Shown here: in pieces, positions 43,511 to 54,277 of the stretch
Position numbering within the stretch: position 1 is the first letter of the stretch
Layout of the letters: every line of letters starts with the position of its first letter
Program-made: the position numbers and the translations under genes
Notes under the pieces: generated by a model
What the model saw: only the letters and a program-made list of their open reading frames with translations
The model's database searches: none
Told to the model about the DNA's origin: nothing
Assembly (NCBI GenBank): GCA_022826925.1
Contig: JAJDTX010000122.1
Span: forward strand, 1-56,893
DNA length: 56,893 nt
Source of the DNA: Bryobacterales bacterium
GTDB lineage: Bacteria > Acidobacteriota > Terriglobia > Bryobacterales > UBA6623
Direction of reading: 5' to 3'

Positions 43511-43691
43511 GCCGCGCTCGGTCGCGGCCGAGGGGGTCGGCAACCTGGCCGCGAGCGGTGCCAAGTCGCGGCTCGAAGACCCGTACCAGCGCACTGGGAA
43601 GCCCGAGGTGCTGATAAACTGTGGATTCAGGGTGTCGCGGGAATGGTGGCTTGATCTGCACCGTGACCGCAATGAATAGTGAATTCCAACG

Positions 43692-44693
43692 GTGGGACGC
43701 AATTTCCTCACGGTAGTGGTTGCGGCCTCGGTGGCGTTGTGTGCCGGTTCGGGACGGGCGCAGGACGGGTCATGGGACGAGTCCATCCGCTCAGCCCGCG
43801 AGGCCCTCGCAACCAAGGAGTTTGACCAAGCAGCGCGCCTGCTGAGGCGGGCTCGCGAGGAGGCGCGCGGCTTCTCACAGGACGACCCTCGAAGGGTGGT
43901 CCCGTTGATGGAGCTGGCCAAGCTGCACTTGAGCCGCGGCGACTACGCCGTGCCAGAGCAGCTCTACCGCGAGGCCGACGAGATCGGGCGCCTGGCGTGG
44001 GGTTCCGAGAGCCTAGAGTACGCGTCTTTGCTCAATGACATCGGGCGCTACTACCACCTCCGCGTCAAGTACACGGAGGCGGAGAACTTCTACAAGCTGG
44101 CATTTGCCACCCGAACACGCTTGCTCGGCCGGGATCACGCGGACGTGGCGGCGGTCGTGAGTAATCTCGCGGTGCTGTACGAGAACCAAGTGCTCTACGC
44201 AAAGGCCGAGTCGTACTACCGCACGGCGCTCGAGATCCGGGAGAAGAGCCTCGGCGAAGACCATCCGGACACGATCATGACGCTGGACCACATGGCACGG
44301 CTGCTGCACAAGCTGTCGCGACCGACCGACGCGGCGGAATTCGAGGAGCGCGCCCTCGAGCTCCGCCGCGAGCAGTCAGCTCCGGCCAACCCGGCGGACC
44401 TAGGGGCGCTAGCGGCGGGTGCCGGTGTCCAGCCGGCGGTCTTGATCGAGCGCACCGAACCCGACTACACAGACGAAGCGCGGATCGCAAATCACGAAGG
44501 TAGCGTGTTGCTCCAGGTCGACGTGGACGCGGACGGAATGCCTGCCAACATCGTTGTCCTGCGCTACTTGGGTCTCGGCCTCGATGACCGGGCCGTAGAA
44601 GCCGTGCGGCAATGGCGCTTCCGTCCGGCTCGCAGCGGGGGGCGCAGAGTTCCCTCCCGACTGCGGTTGGAAATCGCTTTCCGCCTGATCTAG
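43692..44693 (+). CDS. Secreted TPR protein with TonB C-terminal domain
   Basis: 333 residues. The signal peptide ends GSGRAQ, with no membrane anchor retained. About four TPR or Sel1-like units (EFDQAARLLRRAREEARGF; TEAENFYKLAFATRTRLLGRD; AKAESYYRTALEIREKSLGED) are followed by a TonB_C-type domain at about 245-333 (PDYTDEARIANHEGSVLLQVDVDADG through WRFRPA). TonB energy transducers normally keep a membrane anchor, so this fusion probably binds receptors or partners in the periplasm rather than energising them. The start is GTG 43692. Confidence 0.78.
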   Translation: MGRNFLTVVVAASVALCAGSGRAQDGSWDESIRSAREALATKEFDQAARLLRRAREEARGFSQDDPRRVVPLMELAKLHLSRGDYAVPEQLYREADEIGRLAWGSESLEYASLLNDIGRYYHLRVKYTEAENFYKLAFATRTRLLGRDHADVAAVVSNLAVLYENQVLYAKAESYYRTALEIREKSLGEDHPDTIMTLDHMARLLHKLSRPTDAAEFEERALELRREQSAPANPADLGALAAGAGVQPAVLIERTEPDYTDEARIANHEGSVLLQVDVDADGMPANIVVLRYLGLGLDDRAVEAVRQWRFRPARSGGRRVPSRLRLEIAFRLI

Positions 44694-45115
44694 CCGGGCG
44701 GACTCGATCCAGCCGGCGCTGGCTTCGCACAAGGTACCGTAGACGCGGTTAAAGGCGCTCCATGAACGTTTGCTGTCGCATGCGATCGCGCATCTTGAAC
44801 GGCAAGATCCCGCAAATCCGGACCGCGACCGCCGTCGGCCGTGCTCCGCGATCGGCCAAGGAGCCTGGCGCGCCCCGCGCTGCGAGCTTTCGGGCGGCGT
44901 CGCGGGAATCGGTCAAGATCATCCAAGGGCACGCAGGGCCCGGGGGGCGAAGAGCGCGCCACGCTGGCCCGGCGTGGATGGCGCTCTTGCCCGCTGCAAT
45001 CCCGCGCCCAAGCAGCCGCCAGCCCCGAAGAAGCCCTTCCTCCTGCTGGAAGAAGGGCTTTCGGAGAGGAAGCCACCGACTGAGGCGAATCAGCCGGCGG
45101 CCTCAATGGCCGGAC
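44694..45115. other. Intergenic region, 422 bp, with a stem-loop
   Basis: The gap separates two convergent genes. Apart from the hairpin at 45031-45060 I see no gene; the reading frames in it have no usable ribosome site or recognisable product. Confidence 0.4.
45031..45060. terminator. Candidate bidirectional terminator stem-loop
   Basis: AAGCCCTTC at 45031-45039 pairs with GAAGGGCTT at 45052-45060, and an inner TCC/GGA pair extends the stem around a TGCT loop. It lies between the ends of two convergent genes. There is no clear run of T after it on either strand, so it may be a rho-dependent or weak terminator rather than a classical one. Confidence 0.5.
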
Positions 45116-46819
45116 CTACTCTGAGGTTGAGGTGTCGTAGTCGAGTTCGCTGCCGAAGAAGGTCCACTCTTCGAGCCAGTTCTCGTCGCCGAAGGCACCG
45201 ACAAACTGCGCAGCGGTGTCGAGCGAACCATCGCTGGGAGGGGTGGCGGGACCCCCAATCCTCAGGGCGGAAGAACCGAGCATCGGACGCGGATCGGGGT
45301 TAGCCTCGTAGCGCACGTTCACCAGCATGGGAGCGACATCGGCGTACTGCACGGATGCAGCTACGCCACCCACGATCTGGGCGTCGCCGACCTGGCCGCC
45401 GTTACTGTGGATGATCGCATTGGTGATGCTGCTCGTGCCGGTCGTGAAGAGCGACGGCGAGTTGTCGCGCACGTCGAGGGCGTCGCCGCCAAAGCCGGTC
45501 AACACCACGTTGCGCGCCGTAATCGCAGTGCCGACGCGAATCCGCATGCCGTCGCCGGAACTCGAGCTTGGATCCGAGAGCAAACCGCCCACGAGGGTCA
45601 CGTTGTAGAGGTGCGGGCGGGAGCGCGGCGTGCGGTCAAAGCCCTGGCTGTCGTTGTCGGCCTCGATGCCGTTGTCACCCTGCGGATCCTGCTGGATGAA
45701 GACGTACTGCGCTGTGCCGGTCCAGCCGAACGCCCAGTCGAGCGAATCGTCCTTGGAGCCGCTGGAGACGCAATGGGTGCAATTGGCGGTGCCACCGAAG
45801 AACTCGATGCCGTCGTCCTCGCCCTCGTGCGCCTGGATGTGGTCGATCACTGTGCCGGCGCCCAGGCCGTGGAAACCGAAGGCGTTGGGCTGGGTCTCGG
45901 GGTTGAAGTCAACACCGGCGAACTCGACGCGAACGTACCTTAGCACGCCGCTGGAGTCCATCGGATCGTCTCCGCCGTAGGTCGGCCGCGTCTCGGGGAT
46001 CACGCCCTCGGCGAGGCCCGTGCCGCGAGTCATGGGGGCGTTGCCCAAGACGATCAGGCCCGCCCAGCAGCCCGATTCACGCTCGCCGACCGCCGCATCG
46101 CAGGTCATGACGATGGGGGCCTCGCGACGGCCCTCGGCCATGATCTTGCCGCCCTTTTCCACTACGATGACGGCATTCTGGCCTCTCGCTAGGATCAGCG
46201 TGCCGGCCTCGATGGTCAACGTCGCTCCAGAGTTGACAAAGACTTGGTGCTGGATCCGGTAGATCCTGTCGTTGGTCCACGTGGTGTCAGTAGAGATCTC
46301 GGTGTCGGTGCCGTCTGCGCCGAGCTCCACAGGCGACTCCGCCGAGACGACGAACTTGGCGTAGACCTTCTTCACTACCTGGGTGGCGTCCGCGCCGCGC
46401 AGCTCGCCGACCCAATGCCACAGGCCAGCCGCCGGCGCGGGCCCGCTCCAGATGTGACGCTGCGTGACAGCGGGCACTTGAATGGGAGAGAAAAAGCCCG
46501 CCTCCAATCCCACATAGTCAACGACATCCTCTGTCAGATTCCCCCGTAGCGGCAGATACATGCGCTCGCCGGTCTCGATATTCTCGCGGTAGAGGAACCA
46601 GGTGTAATTGTTCATGTCCCCCATCGGATCAAGGGTCAGATACACGTTCATCTGCTCGTCCGTCGAATAGCCGAGCTTGTCGGTCCAGATCATCGCCTTC
46701 ATCGCCGTCGGCGATAGCGGTCCGCTCATTGCGGCGTCGTCCGCGGTTTGGGCCGCCCCGACGAACGGCATGGTGCAGAGAGAGATCGCCAGCAGGCGCC
46801 CAATCCAGTTGTGTGTCAT
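45116..46819 (-). CDS. Secreted beta-helix-like protein
   Basis: 567 residues with a signal peptide ending GAAQ and an AAGGAGA ribosome site before ATG 46819. After about 150 residues of beta-sandwich-like sequence, the rest has right-handed parallel beta-helix character: strings such as ATLTIEAGTLILARGQNAV, DHIQAHEGEDDGIEFFGG and ITARNVVLTGFGGDALDVRD. Similar repeats are found in large secreted proteins of several phyla. No catalytic pair typical of pectate lyase is obvious. The substrate or partner is unknown; an exported surface-associated role is the safest call. Confidence 0.75.
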   Translation of the reverse strand: MTHNWIGRLLAISLCTMPFVGAAQTADDAAMSGPLSPTAMKAMIWTDKLGYSTDEQMNVYLTLDPMGDMNNYTWFLYRENIETGERMYLPLRGNLTEDVVDYVGLEAGFFSPIQVPAVTQRHIWSGPAPAAGLWHWVGELRGADATQVVKKVYAKFVVSAESPVELGADGTDTEISTDTTWTNDRIYRIQHQVFVNSGATLTIEAGTLILARGQNAVIVVEKGGKIMAEGRREAPIVMTCDAAVGERESGCWAGLIVLGNAPMTRGTGLAEGVIPETRPTYGGDDPMDSSGVLRYVRVEFAGVDFNPETQPNAFGFHGLGAGTVIDHIQAHEGEDDGIEFFGGTANCTHCVSSGSKDDSLDWAFGWTGTAQYVFIQQDPQGDNGIEADNDSQGFDRTPRSRPHLYNVTLVGGLLSDPSSSSGDGMRIRVGTAITARNVVLTGFGGDALDVRDNSPSLFTTGTSSITNAIIHSNGGQVGDAQIVGGVAASVQYADVAPMLVNVRYEANPDPRPMLGSSALRIGGPATPPSDGSLDTAAQFVGAFGDENWLEEWTFFGSELDYDTSTSE

Positions 46820-47124
46820 TCAGTGTTCTCCTTACGGTGTATTTGGTTCAACTCGACGATCCCAGCTGTGTTCGCCGCGGTGCCGCCGAGCCTTCAAGGG
46901 GGTGCGGCGCACGCTTCCGCCGATGTCTGAGAAATCGCACGAAATTGCGAGCCGCAACGCGAGGCCTTGCGGCGGTGCCCCAGCCGCTCAACCTAGAATC
47001 CAAGGCTAGCCACGCCGTGTTACCCGCATGCAACAAGTCCGTTAAAAGTTCGTGAAGGCAGGCGGCCGCGCCTCCAACCGGCCGGTCGACCGGACTGCGT
47101 GACAATAGGGGTTTGGACACTTGC
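46820..47124. other. Divergent intergenic region, 305 bp
   Basis: This region lies between the beta-helix gene and glyA. It contains the 12-bp palindrome CCGGTCGACCGG (47082-47093) and GACAAT (47101-47106), which could be a -10 for glyA. I found no known riboswitch or further gene. Confidence 0.35.
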
Positions 47125-48390
47125 ATGCTCTCACCCCGCGACCTACTAGAACGCAACGACCCCGATATTTTTGCGGCGCTGAACGGCGAGGAGGCGCGCC
47201 AAGCTTGCGGCGTCGAAATGATCCCGTCCGAGAACTACACCTACCCGGAAGTGCTGACCACGCTCGGCTCCGTGTTCACGAACAAGTACTCCGAGGGCTA
47301 CCCCGGACGCCGCTACTACGGCGGACAGGAGTTCACCGACTCCATCGAGCGGCTGGCGCGCGAGCGTGCCAAGCAACTGTTCCGCTGCGACCATGTCAAC
47401 GTCCAGCCCCTCTCCGGCGCCCCCATGAACGCCGCCGCGTATCTGGCGCTGCTACAGCCGGGCGACACCGTGATGGGAATGGACCTGTCCCATGGCGGCC
47501 ACCTCACCCACGGCGCGCCGGTGTCTCACATGGGGCGCCTGTTCGACTGGATCCGCTACAAGACCGACCCCGAATCGGAGGGCCGCATCGATTTTCACGA
47601 GTTGCGCCAGGTCGCGGTGGAACGCCGGCCCAAGATGATCGTCTGCGGCTACTCCTCGTACCCAAGAGACTACGACTACAAGCCGTTCAAGGACATCGCC
47701 GACGAGGTCGGCGCACTGACCCTCGCCGACGTGTCCCATATCGGCGGGCTGATCGCCGGAGAGGCTCTGGCCAACCCGTTCGACGCCGGATTCGACCTCG
47801 TCACCACCACAACCCACAAGTCGATGCGCGGGCCGCGCGGCGGCATGATCATGTGCCGGGGAGAGTTCCGCAAGGCCATCGACCAGTCCGTCTTTCCCGG
47901 CCTGCAGGGGGGGCCGCACATGAATCAGGTGGCCGCGACCGCGGTCGCTCTCGGCAAGGCCCAGCAACCCGAGTTCAAGCGATATTGCCAGCAGGTGCTC
48001 GCGAACGCCCGAGCGCTCGCCCGGGCCTTGCTTGCCGGGGGAGCGGAACTCGTCACCGGCGGCACGGCCAACCACATGATGGTCGTGGACTGCGTGCGCA
48101 GCTTCGGCATCAACGGCCGAGTGGCCGAGAACGCCCTGGACGAGATCGCGATCACCTGCAACAAACAGGTCATTCCCGACGACCCTAACCCTCCGCTGCG
48201 CCCCAGCGGTATCCGCCTCGGCACGCCTGCCGCCACAACCAGGGGAATGGCCGAATCCGAGATGGAGGCATTGGGCGGCTTCATGCTGGAGGCCTTGCGG
48301 AAGCCCGACGACGAGGCCAGCCTCCGGAAGCTCAAGGACGAGGTGCAGGCGCTGTGTGCGGCCTTTCCCGTTCCCGGCATCCCAAGCTAG
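47125..48390 (+). CDS. glyA: Serine hydroxymethyltransferase
   Basis: About 421 residues. It interconverts serine and glycine with tetrahydrofolate, supplying one-carbon units. The PLP Lys is at about 232 in TTTTHKSMRGPRGG. Other landmarks are MIPSENYTYPEVL, EGYPGRRYYGG (substrate tyrosines), NVQPLSGAPMN and the C-terminal LRPSGIRLGTPA. ATG 47125 gives the usual N-terminus MLSPRDLLERNDPDIF; a TTG at 47113 would add four residues. Confidence 0.96.
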   Translation: MLSPRDLLERNDPDIFAALNGEEARQACGVEMIPSENYTYPEVLTTLGSVFTNKYSEGYPGRRYYGGQEFTDSIERLARERAKQLFRCDHVNVQPLSGAPMNAAAYLALLQPGDTVMGMDLSHGGHLTHGAPVSHMGRLFDWIRYKTDPESEGRIDFHELRQVAVERRPKMIVCGYSSYPRDYDYKPFKDIADEVGALTLADVSHIGGLIAGEALANPFDAGFDLVTTTTHKSMRGPRGGMIMCRGEFRKAIDQSVFPGLQGGPHMNQVAATAVALGKAQQPEFKRYCQQVLANARALARALLAGGAELVTGGTANHMMVVDCVRSFGINGRVAENALDEIAITCNKQVIPDDPNPPLRPSGIRLGTPAATTRGMAESEMEALGGFMLEALRKPDDEASLRKLKDEVQALCAAFPVPGIPS

Positions 48391-48447
48391 AGGGATCTTG
48401 ATCCGCTACGCTTGAGACGCCGCCCGCCGTGATCTGGCGGAGCGGCG

Positions 48448-50085
48448 ATGGCCCCTCCCGGCGGCAGTGCAATGGATTCCGAGCGAGCAAGCACTCCAAG
48501 CGTTTCGCGCTGGGCCTGGATCGTACCCATCGCCACGGTCTTCGTGTCGAGCCTGTGCATCATGGTGCTCGAACTCGTGGCGGGCCGGCTCATCGCCCGC
48601 CACGTCGGTAGCTCGCTTTACACCTGGACCTCGGTCATCGGCATCGTCCTGTCTGGCATCGCCGCCGGCAACTACGTCGGCGGACGGCTCGCGGACCGTT
48701 TCCCGCCCAAAGAGACGCTCAGCCTGATCTTCTTGGTCGCCTCGGCCAACTGCCTCCTGATCCCAGTCCTCAACAACCGCATCGGCGGCATGGAGTCCCT
48801 GCGCGAGCTCGAATGGCCTGTGCGGATCGCGCTGCACGTCTTCTTGGTGTTCTTCGCCCCGTCGTGCCTGCTGGGCATGATCAGCCCGTCGGCCGCCAAG
48901 ATGGCCATCGTGCTGGGGCAGCAGCTCGGCCGCACGATCGGCAGTGTCTACTCGTGGGGCGCCATCGGCAGCATCCTCGGCACGTTCCTGACCGGCTACG
49001 TGCTAATCGCCGAGATGGGCACGACGGCTGTGTTGCTGTCCGTCGCCGGCGTGCTGCTGCTGATCGCGCTCTTGTACGGCGGGGCCAGCCTGCTGCCCTA
49101 CCTGTGGACGGGCGTTCTGATCGCGGTCATGTTCGCCGCCTGGGCGCCGTTTCAGTGGGCGCAAGTGATCGGCGAGAGGCTCGGCTACCGGGAGCCGCGC
49201 ATGGAGGCGGTGCTATACCACGACGAGTCGCAGTATTCAGTGATCCGCGTGGAAGAGGTCATCGAGACTGCGGGCCTGCGCTCGATGACGCTGGATCACT
49301 TGGTCCATGCCTACGTAGATCTGAACGATCCCGATAATCTGCACTACGACTACGAGCGCATCTATGCGGGGATCACCAACGAGGCGGTGCAAGCCTATCA
49401 TCCCGATCACGAGGTGCGCGCGCTATTCCTCGGAGGCGGGGGCTATGTCTTCCCCCGCTGGTTTCTGCGCCACTTCCCGCGCGGCTTGGGGGAGGTCGTC
49501 GAAATCGACCCCCAAGTGACGCGAGCCGCATTCGACACGTTTGACCTCGAACCTGACACACCGCTCCGGATCGTGCACCTCGACGCTCGCAACCGGGTCG
49601 ACGAACTCTTCTCGCAAGCCCGGCGCGGCGAGCTCGAAGGCAAGTTCGACCTTGTCTACAACGACGCCTTCAATCACTATTCGCCCCCATTCCACCTGAC
49701 AACGCTGGAATACGTTCGCAAGCTCCGCGCAGTGATGAGCGACGACTCCGTGTTCATGGCGAACACGATCGATGTATTCCGCTCGGGCCGCTTCTTGGGC
49801 GCCATGATCAACACCGTGGAGCAGGTGTTCCCCTACGTGTATACCTTCGGAACCTCGCCAGGAGGGCCTACCGACGACGACGAGCGGGACACGTTCGTGG
49901 TAGTGGGATCGACGCGCCTGCTGCCCGTCCAGGACCTCGACTATGTCAAGTACGCGGCGGACCTGCTCTCGCCACAGCACACGGCAGTGTTACGCGAACG
50001 CTCGCGCGGGCTAGTGCTGACCGATGACTACGCGCCGGTCGACAACCTGCTCGCCCCCGTGATCCGCTTGGTCGAGCGCCAGTGA
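48448..50085 (+). CDS. Membrane-anchored spermidine-synthase-like protein
   Basis: 545 residues in two parts. The first 220 carry seven or so membrane helices (CIMVLELVAGRLIARHVGSS; TWTSVIGIVLSGIAAGNYVGG). The C-terminal part is a class I methyltransferase-type domain (LFLGGGGYVFPRW; VVEIDPQVTRAAFD; FDLVYNDAFN), as in spermidine synthases. This fused layout is common in bacterial genomes; the actual amine substrate is not known and spermidine synthesis is not proven. ATG 48448 has GGAG upstream; ATG 48472 is possible. It follows glyA by 57 bp. Confidence 0.8.
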   Translation: MAPPGGSAMDSERASTPSVSRWAWIVPIATVFVSSLCIMVLELVAGRLIARHVGSSLYTWTSVIGIVLSGIAAGNYVGGRLADRFPPKETLSLIFLVASANCLLIPVLNNRIGGMESLRELEWPVRIALHVFLVFFAPSCLLGMISPSAAKMAIVLGQQLGRTIGSVYSWGAIGSILGTFLTGYVLIAEMGTTAVLLSVAGVLLLIALLYGGASLLPYLWTGVLIAVMFAAWAPFQWAQVIGERLGYREPRMEAVLYHDESQYSVIRVEEVIETAGLRSMTLDHLVHAYVDLNDPDNLHYDYERIYAGITNEAVQAYHPDHEVRALFLGGGGYVFPRWFLRHFPRGLGEVVEIDPQVTRAAFDTFDLEPDTPLRIVHLDARNRVDELFSQARRGELEGKFDLVYNDAFNHYSPPFHLTTLEYVRKLRAVMSDDSVFMANTIDVFRSGRFLGAMINTVEQVFPYVYTFGTSPGGPTDDDERDTFVVVGSTRLLPVQDLDYVKYAADLLSPQHTAVLRERSRGLVLTDDYAPVDNLLAPVIRLVERQ

Positions 50086-50102
50086 CGGCGCAGCGGCGCA
50101 CG

Positions 50103-51305
50103 TCACTGACTCCGGCCAACCTCGCGGACCCGCGTCTCGCTGATCAAGTCATAGGTGCGGCCGCGCCAGCGGATGCGACGTGTCAGCCCGGAGCGCAGGA
50201 AAGCATAGAGCCACACCCATGTCGCAAGCGGAGTAAACCAGAAATAGGCCCAGCCGTAGCGCTCGAGCCAGGCCTCGCGATCAGGGAACACCAGCGAGCA
50301 CACGTAGGCCCGGGTGCCGCCCTTGGCCATGCCCGGGAGCAGGATCAGCGCCAGCGGAAACAATGCGATCAGGTCGCCTTGGATCAGCTTGAGCACGCAG
50401 AGCGCTTGCGCCGCGCAGTAGGTAATGTGGCTCAAGCAGCCGCCCAGCCATGTCTTGAAGCGATAGACCCGCGTGATCGTGGCCTGCCGCACGGCCCATG
50501 CCAGGAAATCCAAGGCCCCGCACTGGCCGGTTGTCGCCACCATCGCTTCGGGCAGGAAGCGGACACCCATGCCTGCATCGCGCAATGCCTGGGTGAGCCG
50601 CAGGTCGTCACTGACGGCACCCTGCCAATACTCGAGCACGCGGGCGTCTCGAAACGCATCGCGCGACACCGCGGTGCCCCCTCCCCAGGCGAAACTGCGG
50701 TCCTGGCTGTCCATGATGGTCGGGATGACGGAATCCCAGACGCTGCGCAGCAGCGGCCAGAAGCCGCCGTCTTCCGGGAAGTGCCAGCGGAAAGCCGTCG
50801 TGGCCCCGATACCCTCGTCGGCTAGCGGCGCCACGAGCCTGCGGATCCAATCCGCTCGAACCTGGCCGTCAGAGTCGGCGAAGACCAGCACCTCTCGATC
50901 TGCGGCCACCGCCTCGACGGCAGCCCGCAGGTTGTGGATCTTCTCCCCGATGTCCGGCGGAGGCTCGCCGGCGGCCACGAAGCGACACTCCGGCCCCAGG
51001 GTAGCCCTGGCTATAGTGACGGCCGCATCGCCTTCATCGGCGTAGCACACCGTCAGTTCCAGGTCGGGGTAGTCCTGCCGCCCCAGCGAGCGCAGGTTCT
51101 CGGCCAAGCCGGGCTCGGCCCCTTTGACGGGCACGATCAGGGCGACCGCTGGCCAGCCCCCGGCAGGCTCGGACAAGGGCTGCTTGGAACGCGACTCGGC
51201 ATACTCCAAGAACCGCCTGCCGCCCTTGACAGACGCGAGCGTCGCCAGCACGGCGGCGACGGCGAAAAGCCAGAAAAGGATATCGACCAAGTGGGAGCAT
51301 ATCAC
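50103..51305 (-). CDS. Membrane glycosyltransferase, GT2/GT21 (HpnI/ceramide-glucosyltransferase-like)
   Basis: About 400 residues. An N-terminal membrane helix ([19 protein letters not shown]) precedes a GT-A fold ([59 protein letters not shown]) and two or three C-terminal helices. GT21 members such as HpnI attach sugars to hopanoid or sphingolipid acceptors, so a lipid acceptor is likely. The start is taken as GTG 51305; TTG 51290 is possible. The open frame further upstream overlaps a divergent gene start and is rejected. Confidence 0.78.
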   Translation of the reverse strand: MICSHLVDILFWLFAVAAVLATLASVKGGRRFLEYAESRSKQPLSEPAGGWPAVALIVPVKGAEPGLAENLRSLGRQDYPDLELTVCYADEGDAAVTIARATLGPECRFVAAGEPPPDIGEKIHNLRAAVEAVAADREVLVFADSDGQVRADWIRRLVAPLADEGIGATTAFRWHFPEDGGFWPLLRSVWDSVIPTIMDSQDRSFAWGGGTAVSRDAFRDARVLEYWQGAVSDDLRLTQALRDAGMGVRFLPEAMVATTGQCGALDFLAWAVRQATITRVYRFKTWLGGCLSHITYCAAQALCVLKLIQGDLIALFPLALILLPGMAKGGTRAYVCSLVFPDREAWLERYGWAYFWFTPLATWVWLYAFLRSGLTRRIRWRGRTYDLISETRVREVGRSQ

Positions 51306-51353
51306 GGGCTCGCGCAGGCCCCTCACAGCCGTCGTGATAACTTGTGGAAACTC

Positions 51354-52904
<1,551 letters not shown>

Positions 52905-52923
52905 GGGTGCTGGCGAGGACGGG

Positions 52924-53343
52924 CTAGCCCTGTTCGAGACCGCTGAAGAAGAAGGCCCGTTCGACAGCCGCCGTCTCTGGCGCGTCCGAGCCGTGGACTG
53001 CGTTGCGCTCGATGTTGGTGCCGTACAACTTGCGCACCGTGCTTTCCTCGGCCTGCTCGGGATTGGTGGCGCCCATGACTTCGCGCAGGCCGACGATGGC
53101 GTTGTCGCGCTCCAGAACCATCGGAATGATCGGGCCGGACGTCATGAAGTCGACCAGGCTGTCAAAGAAGGGCCGCTGGCTGTGCACGGCGTAGAAGGCC
53201 TGCGCCTGAGCCCGCGTCAGCGCGATCTTCTTCATCGCGACGATCTTGAATCCCTCTCGCTCAAGGTGGGCGATGATGTGCCCGGAATTGCCGGCTGCGA
53301 CGGCGTCGGGCTTGATGATGGTCAGCGTGCGTTCCAGTGCCAC
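52924..53343 (-). CDS. ndk: Nucleoside diphosphate kinase
   Basis: 139 residues, which balances nucleoside triphosphate pools by phosphotransfer. The phosphohistidine is His117 in NAVHGSDAPETA, and the N-terminus TLTIIKPDAVAAGNSG and RPFFDSLVDFMTSGP are standard. It is downstream of sucC-sucD on the same strand with a 58-bp gap, so it may be part of the same mRNA. It faces the acyl-CoA carboxylase gene tail to tail. Confidence 0.97.
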   Translation of the reverse strand: MALERTLTIIKPDAVAAGNSGHIIAHLEREGFKIVAMKKIALTRAQAQAFYAVHSQRPFFDSLVDFMTSGPIIPMVLERDNAIVGLREVMGATNPEQAEESTVRKLYGTNIERNAVHGSDAPETAAVERAFFFSGLEQG

Positions 53344-53401
53344 GGGTTCAGTTCCTCCACGATGCGGTCGGCAAGGCCGGTCCGAGAGCGGCAGGCCAGC
53401 T

Positions 53402-54265
53402 TCAAATCAGCGCGGCCAAGGTCGAGCCAAGGTCCGCCGGGGTGGGCGCCACTGCGATGCCGGCGGCTTCCATCGCCGCCTGCTTTTCGGCCGCTGTGCC
53501 CTTCCCGCCAGAGATAATCGCCCCGGCATGACCCATGCGGCGGCCCGGCGGCGCCGTGGCCCCGGCAATGAATCCGACGATCGGCTTCTTGACGCGGCCC
53601 TTGACAAATTCGGCGGCCTGCTCCTCGGCCGTGCCGCCGATCTCTCCGATCATGATGATGCCGGTGGTGTCGGAATCCTCGTTGAACATCTCCAGCACGT
53701 CGATGAAATTGGTTCCGATGACCGGATCGCCCCCGATCCCGATACAGGTCGACTGGCCGATGCCAAGGCTCGAGAGCTGACCGACGGCCTCGTACGTCAG
53801 CGTCCCCGAACGCGAGACGACTCCGACCGATCCCGGCTTGTGGATGTGGCCGGGCATGATGCCCAGCTTGCACTTCCCCGGCGAGATTACACCCGGACAG
53901 TTCGGCCCGATCAAGCGCGTGGCGCTGCCGCGCAAGGCATCCGCCACGCGGACCATGTCTCGGGCAGGAATCCCCTCCGTGATGCAGGCCACGAGGGCCA
54001 GCTCCGCTTCGATGGCTTCCAGCACCGCATCCGCCGCGCCGGCGGCCGGCACGAAGGCCAGCGAAGCGTCAGGCCGCGCTTCGGCGACGGCCTCGCGCAT
54101 CGTGTCGAAGACCGGGAAGCCCAGCGCCTCGCTGCCGCCCCGGCCGGGATGCACGCCGGCCACGACGTTGGCGCCGAACCGGATGCACTGCTCGGCATGG
54201 AAGAGGCCCGCGCGCCCGAGGCCCTGCACGACCACGCGGGTTGTCTCGTCTACCAGGATGCTCAT
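53402..54265 (-). CDS. sucD: Succinyl-CoA synthetase, alpha subunit
   Basis: 287 residues. It forms succinyl-CoA or the reverse in the TCA cycle, with a phosphohistidine intermediate. The CoA-binding N-terminus ([27 protein letters not shown]) precedes the catalytic His246 in [17 protein letters not shown]. The [14 protein letters not shown] motif is also standard. It starts 12 bp after sucC ends and is surely co-transcribed. Confidence 0.97.
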   Translation of the reverse strand: MSILVDETTRVVVQGLGRAGLFHAEQCIRFGANVVAGVHPGRGGSEALGFPVFDTMREAVAEARPDASLAFVPAAGAADAVLEAIEAELALVACITEGIPARDMVRVADALRGSATRLIGPNCPGVISPGKCKLGIMPGHIHKPGSVGVVSRSGTLTYEAVGQLSSLGIGQSTCIGIGGDPVIGTNFIDVLEMFNEDSDTTGIIMIGEIGGTAEEQAAEFVKGRVKKPIVGFIAGATAPPGRRMGHAGAIISGGKGTAAEKQAAMEAAGIAVAPTPADLGSTLAALI

Positions 54266-54277
54266 ACGCGATATCCC

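Noticed and set aside
50934..51353. Upstream extension of the acyl-CoA carboxylase frame
   Set aside because: Antisense to the glycosyltransferase. The carboxylase N-terminus starts at ATG 51354.
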